From Oscillospiraceae bacterium (GTDB lineage Bacteria; Bacillota; Clostridia; Oscillospirales; Oscillospiraceae), in contig JAFQGT010000020.1 in assembly GCA_017415425.1 (NCBI GenBank), positions 18,128 through 82,127 of the forward strand: a stretch of DNA of 64,000 bases. Reading direction: 5' to 3'. The notes below the pieces were generated by a model. The model worked only from the letters and a program-made list of their open reading frames with translations. It made no database searches and had not been told where the DNA came from. The position numbers and the translations under genes were made by a program. Positions 61,917-64,000 of this stretch are shown one piece after another. Every line of letters starts with the position of its first letter. Within the stretch, counting starts at the first letter, position 1.

Positions 61917-61996
61917 TCTTAATTGCGTTTTATAATAAAACGAATTAAGAATATATCAAAATTATTTTTCCAGCAATTTTGCTGACGAAAATTTTT

Positions 61997-62028
61997 AGGC
62001 AGTACCGACAGTAACATCGGTACTGCCT
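61997..62028 (-). terminator. Hairpin after the 56-codon ORF
   Basis: Perfect 12-bp stem (61997-62008 / 62017-62028) with an 8-nt loop. On the minus strand the T-run comes only after five A residues, so termination efficiency is uncertain. Confidence 0.55.
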
Positions 62029-62034
62029 GCAGCA

Positions 62035-62205
62035 CTACTCTTTATTATCAGGATGTTCCTTCATAAACTTCTCAAACTCGGCTTTGCCTTCTTCGGTTTC
62101 CAACATCTTTTCGATCTGTTCAATAAACACATTGGCAAGAGAGTTGAGAGCTTCTTCGGGAACGTCCGACTTAAAAACAATTTTCGGATTGTTGATAAGT
62201 GACAC
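62035..62205 (-). CDS. Small acidic protein (about 56 aa) with unclear start codon
   Basis: The minus-strand frame encodes INNPKIVFKSDVPEEALNSL, then FIEQIEKMLETEEGKAEFEK and a short acidic tail, ending TAG at 62035. This is clearly coding-like amphipathic helix sequence. A full AGGAGG lies at 62205-62210, but there is no ATG at normal distance. A GTG overlaps the ribosome site, and an ATC falls about eight bases after it. It could be a non-AUG start, coupled translation from the 17-codon ORF just upstream, or a mutated start. Likely a mobile-element accessory protein. Function unknown. Confidence 0.55.
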   Translation of the reverse strand: MSLINNPKIVFKSDVPEEALNSLANVFIEQIEKMLETEEGKAEFEKFMKEHPDNKE

Positions 62206-62208
62206 CTC

Positions 62209-62262
62209 CTAAATTCTCCTACCTCCGTTTCTGCCGGAGGCGGGCAAATAATAATACATCAT
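62209..62262 (-). CDS. Possible 17-residue leader peptide
   Basis: AAGGAG, six bases, ATG ATG at 62262, then 15 further codons (YYYLPASGRNGGRRI) and a TAG that overlaps the next ribosome site (TAGGAGG). The arrangement fits translational coupling to the 56-codon ORF. It is too short to judge as a protein. Confidence 0.35.
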   Translation of the reverse strand: MMYYYLPASGRNGGRRI

Positions 62263-62277
62263 AATTTTCTCCTTACA

Positions 62278-62304
62278 GGCGGTGGCGTTTGCCACCGCCC
62301 TTGT
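62278..62304 (-). terminator. Hairpin between the tyrosine recombinase and the small ORFs
   Basis: 9-bp GC-rich perfect stem (62278-62286 / 62291-62299) with a GTTT loop. The plus strand has CTTGTTTT after it, and the minus strand leads straight to AAGGAG of the leader ORF. It may stop read-through in either direction or be a stability element. The rest of 62300-62394 shows no gene. Confidence 0.5.
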
Positions 62305-62394
62305 TTTAGTCCCTGGTTTCCTTATATATCAGTTCCTAACGGAACATAAGTTTCAATTTGAAAAACACCTTCATAAATATAAAATGCTGGGGGA

Positions 62395-63423
62395 TTACTT
62401 GGCTTTCTTGGTCTTTGCTTCTGCCAAGTAGATTCTCGTCACCTTTGTTCTGTGGTGTCCGAGATTTTCGCTAACGATCTTTTCAGCTTGCCTGGGTTTT
62501 ACTCTCAATGCCTCTGCATAGGTCTTCTGTGCGTAGCTGTGGCGAAGTCCGTGCCAGGAGATGGTAGCATGTCTTTTCTTCTTGCCAACTTCGACAATCT
62601 TCTCACGGTCCTTGACCATAAACTTCTCTCTATTGTGGCTCATCCAGTTTTGCAGAGATTTGATCTCATGCTTCACGCCGTGCTTTTCGCTGCCGGAAAT
62701 CAGATAATCACCGGGCTGTAAACCCATGGCCTTGGCATAATCCAAATACCTGCCCACCAGCGCCCTTTGAGACGGATTGAGCAGAATAGCGCGTCTTTGT
62801 CCGCCCTTGCCTTTAGGAACGACAAACTGGCCTGTTTTCAGTGCCGACATCAGATATTCAACCCTCGTCGTGCACAATTCTTCCAGTCTCAACCCGAAGG
62901 CATCAACGAGGTCGATGGCAGTCACAACATCGTTACGTCCCATTCTTTCAGCAATCGCTTTTGCCTTTTCCTTTTCTTCGGGAAGCCATGCGCGATTCTC
63001 TGAGCCAGCTTCTCTCCTAGGCAAATCCATGCGTTTGTTGATCGATACTTCGTTTTTGCTTCCGGACAGCCTGATGAAAAAGCGGATACCGGACAGATCC
63101 GATTGGATGGTATTGGGCGAGTAACCGGATTCCTTCAGACACTTAACATAGGCTCGGAAATGCCGATCTTCCACATTCCTGAATTTCTCAAGACGATAAT
63201 TGTCAGCTAAGAACCTACAGAATCTCTTTGTGGCTTCATAGTTCCGCTTTCTCGAAGCATGGCTCTTCTCATTACAGTGCTTGTAAATGGACGTAACCTG
63301 CTGGCACAGGTTCTTGTAGAGTCCTGGATTCCTTACCCCAGGCTGGGGCAGATTCTCCGGAATTGTAGTGTTTGCACCGGGTGGTGCGTAGACCCTTACC
63401 GGGTCTGTGCGCTTATATTCCAT
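62395..63423 (-). CDS. Tyrosine recombinase/integrase
   Basis: 342 residues. A SAM-like core-binding domain (about 38-135) has RNYEATKRFCRFLADNY and GYSPNTIQSDLSGIRFFIRL. The catalytic domain (about 145-335) has the first Arg in DAFGLRLEELCTTR, the His-x-x-Arg box in SWHGLRHSYAQKTY, and the final His and Tyr in NLGHHRTKVTRIYLAE. All the catalytic residues I can place are present. ATG at 63423 follows AGGAGG by seven bases. It is the second recombinase of the element. It may be the integrase of a different nested element. Confidence 0.92.
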   Translation of the reverse strand: MEYKRTDPVRVYAPPGANTTIPENLPQPGVRNPGLYKNLCQQVTSIYKHCNEKSHASRKRNYEATKRFCRFLADNYRLEKFRNVEDRHFRAYVKCLKESGYSPNTIQSDLSGIRFFIRLSGSKNEVSINKRMDLPRREAGSENRAWLPEEKEKAKAIAERMGRNDVVTAIDLVDAFGLRLEELCTTRVEYLMSALKTGQFVVPKGKGGQRRAILLNPSQRALVGRYLDYAKAMGLQPGDYLISGSEKHGVKHEIKSLQNWMSHNREKFMVKDREKIVEVGKKKRHATISWHGLRHSYAQKTYAEALRVKPRQAEKIVSENLGHHRTKVTRIYLAEAKTKKAK

Positions 63424-63596
63424 AAGCGTACCTCCTGTTTCTATTATTTTTTTATTTTCACGCAGCCCAAGCCAGGGTCAAGTGCTGCGAAAAAAATCTC
63501 TGTACGAAAATTGAGATTTTTGGGGGATTTTCGTCACGAAGATTTCACACCAAACTGTTGACGAAAATAATTTTGTGTACGAAAATTTTACGCGGT

Positions 63597-63826
63597 CATT
63601 TCGAAATGACAGTCATATATCATATCGAAATGGAAACAGAACTGCATTGCTCATTTTGAAAAGATAGTCATTTGTCATTTCAAAGTGATAGTGCATATAT
63701 CATTTCAAAAGGATTGAGGGCGCTGTCGCTTATTTCGAAGAGACAGTCATATATCATTTCAAAGAGAGCATCATTTCAAAATTACTCATTCCGAAGGGAT
63801 AATCATTTATCATTTTTAAAGGATTG
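63597..63826. repeat. Imperfect tandem/iteron-like repeats upstream of the integrase
   Basis: A cassette of the form CATTTCGAAATG / GACAGTCATATATCAT recurs about four times with substitutions (63597, 63652, 63731 and 63785 regions). The first copy contains the perfect 12-bp palindrome CATTTCGAAATG. No ORF. The region 63424-63596 between it and the integrase start is AT-rich and holds nothing else I can identify. Confidence 0.6.
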
Positions 63827-63829
63827 TCC

Positions 63830-63917
63830 GCAGGGCATAATTCACCCACTGTCAAAAGGGGTAGATCTACTCTCGTTTCTTACTGATTCTATTTTGACGC
63901 GGGGAATTATGCCCTGC
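63830..63917. repeat. Large nested inverted repeat
   Basis: Outer arms GCAGGGCATAATTC (63830-63843) and its exact complement (63904-63917), inner arms GTCAAAA (63851-63857) and TTTTGAC (63892-63898), with the palindrome GTAGATCTAC (63861-63870) inside. The whole 88 nt can form a cruciform or hairpin. Confidence 0.7.
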
Positions 63918-63942
63918 TAATCACGGCTCTCCGACCTCGTCT

Positions 63943-63986
63943 CCGAGCCGTTTCTATCTGACTGCCGTCCGATAGAAACGGCTCGG
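63943..63986. repeat. 16-bp perfect inverted repeat at the right window edge
   Basis: CCGAGCCGTTTCTATC (63943-63958) is exactly complemented by 63971-63986 around a 12-nt loop. A further CGGCTC copy at 63924-63929 can pair with 63945-63950. It may be a terminator or an element-processing site. The flanking context lies outside the window. Confidence 0.65.
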
Positions 63987-64000
63987 CTCTCGAAAAGAGA

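Overview
The window is a chromosomal segment of a low-GC-phylum, fairly GC-rich Gram-positive anaerobe, most likely a gut clostridium of the Oscillospirales (Ruminococcaceae/Oscillospiraceae type). The clues are AGGAGG-type ribosome binding sites, a T-box in front of ileS, DivIVA/SepF, an LCP protein, RNase J, GdpP, the IscU-like/GGGtGRT pair, DUF6472, DUF1540 and DUF1858 proteins, and cohesin/dockerin surface proteins.

Positions 1-36000 are mostly core genome. The layout is: aconitase (5' end cut by the window) and isocitrate dehydrogenase; mntP; a small gene and a DUF1893 gene driven by overlapping divergent promoters; a minus-strand cell-division and translation group (yggS, sepF, divIVA, T-box, ileS); a minus-strand tRNA-modification and mismatch-repair operon (miaB-mutS-CPBP-mutL-zinc ribbon protein-miaA-hfq); a membrane-anchored parvulin; dus; rnj with a structured leader; the plus-strand operon gdpP-rplI-dnaB-tilS-hpt-ftsH; trhA; a CBS protein; and an accessory run (XRE membrane protein, 5-FCL, a membrane protein, DUF1643, DUF6472, and a lipoprotein whose C-terminal domain looks like an inactivated metallopeptidase).

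Positions 36131-50065 hold the most unusual part, two adjacent transcription units for seven large secreted or surface proteins. Unit 1 encodes two paralogous scaffold-like proteins of about 1,060 residues. Each has a signal peptide, two concanavalin-like domains, a Pro/Glu/Ser linker, a cohesin-like domain, Ig-like modules, a conserved pre-dockerin module and a C-terminal dockerin. Unit 1 also encodes a shorter dockerin protein and two 314-residue membrane-anchored cohesin-like proteins carrying an InlB/Listeria-Bacteroides repeat. Unit 2 encodes two wall- or membrane-anchored proteins made of the same concanavalin-like domain, joined by Thr-rich mucin-like linkers and ending in an NPSTADEFNP motif, a hydrophobic segment and a basic tail. 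I infer a self-assembling, cellulosome-like cell-surface complex with no catalytic enzyme encoded in the cluster. Hairpins without U-tracts between the genes of unit 1 suggest mRNA processing or differential stability.

Positions 50100-59500 return to core and housekeeping genes: an orphan BlaI-type repressor, LCP, HtrA, DUF1540, the IscU-like/GGGtGRT pair behind a consensus promoter, M28 peptidase, YebC, Nif3, TrmK and DUF1858. From about 59560 to the right edge the sequence is repeat-rich and carries a large serine recombinase, an XRE regulator, two very small ORFs, a tyrosine recombinase, iteron-like repeats and large inverted repeats. This is probably the end of an integrative mobile element.

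All assignments come from reading motifs and architecture by eye. No database search was run.
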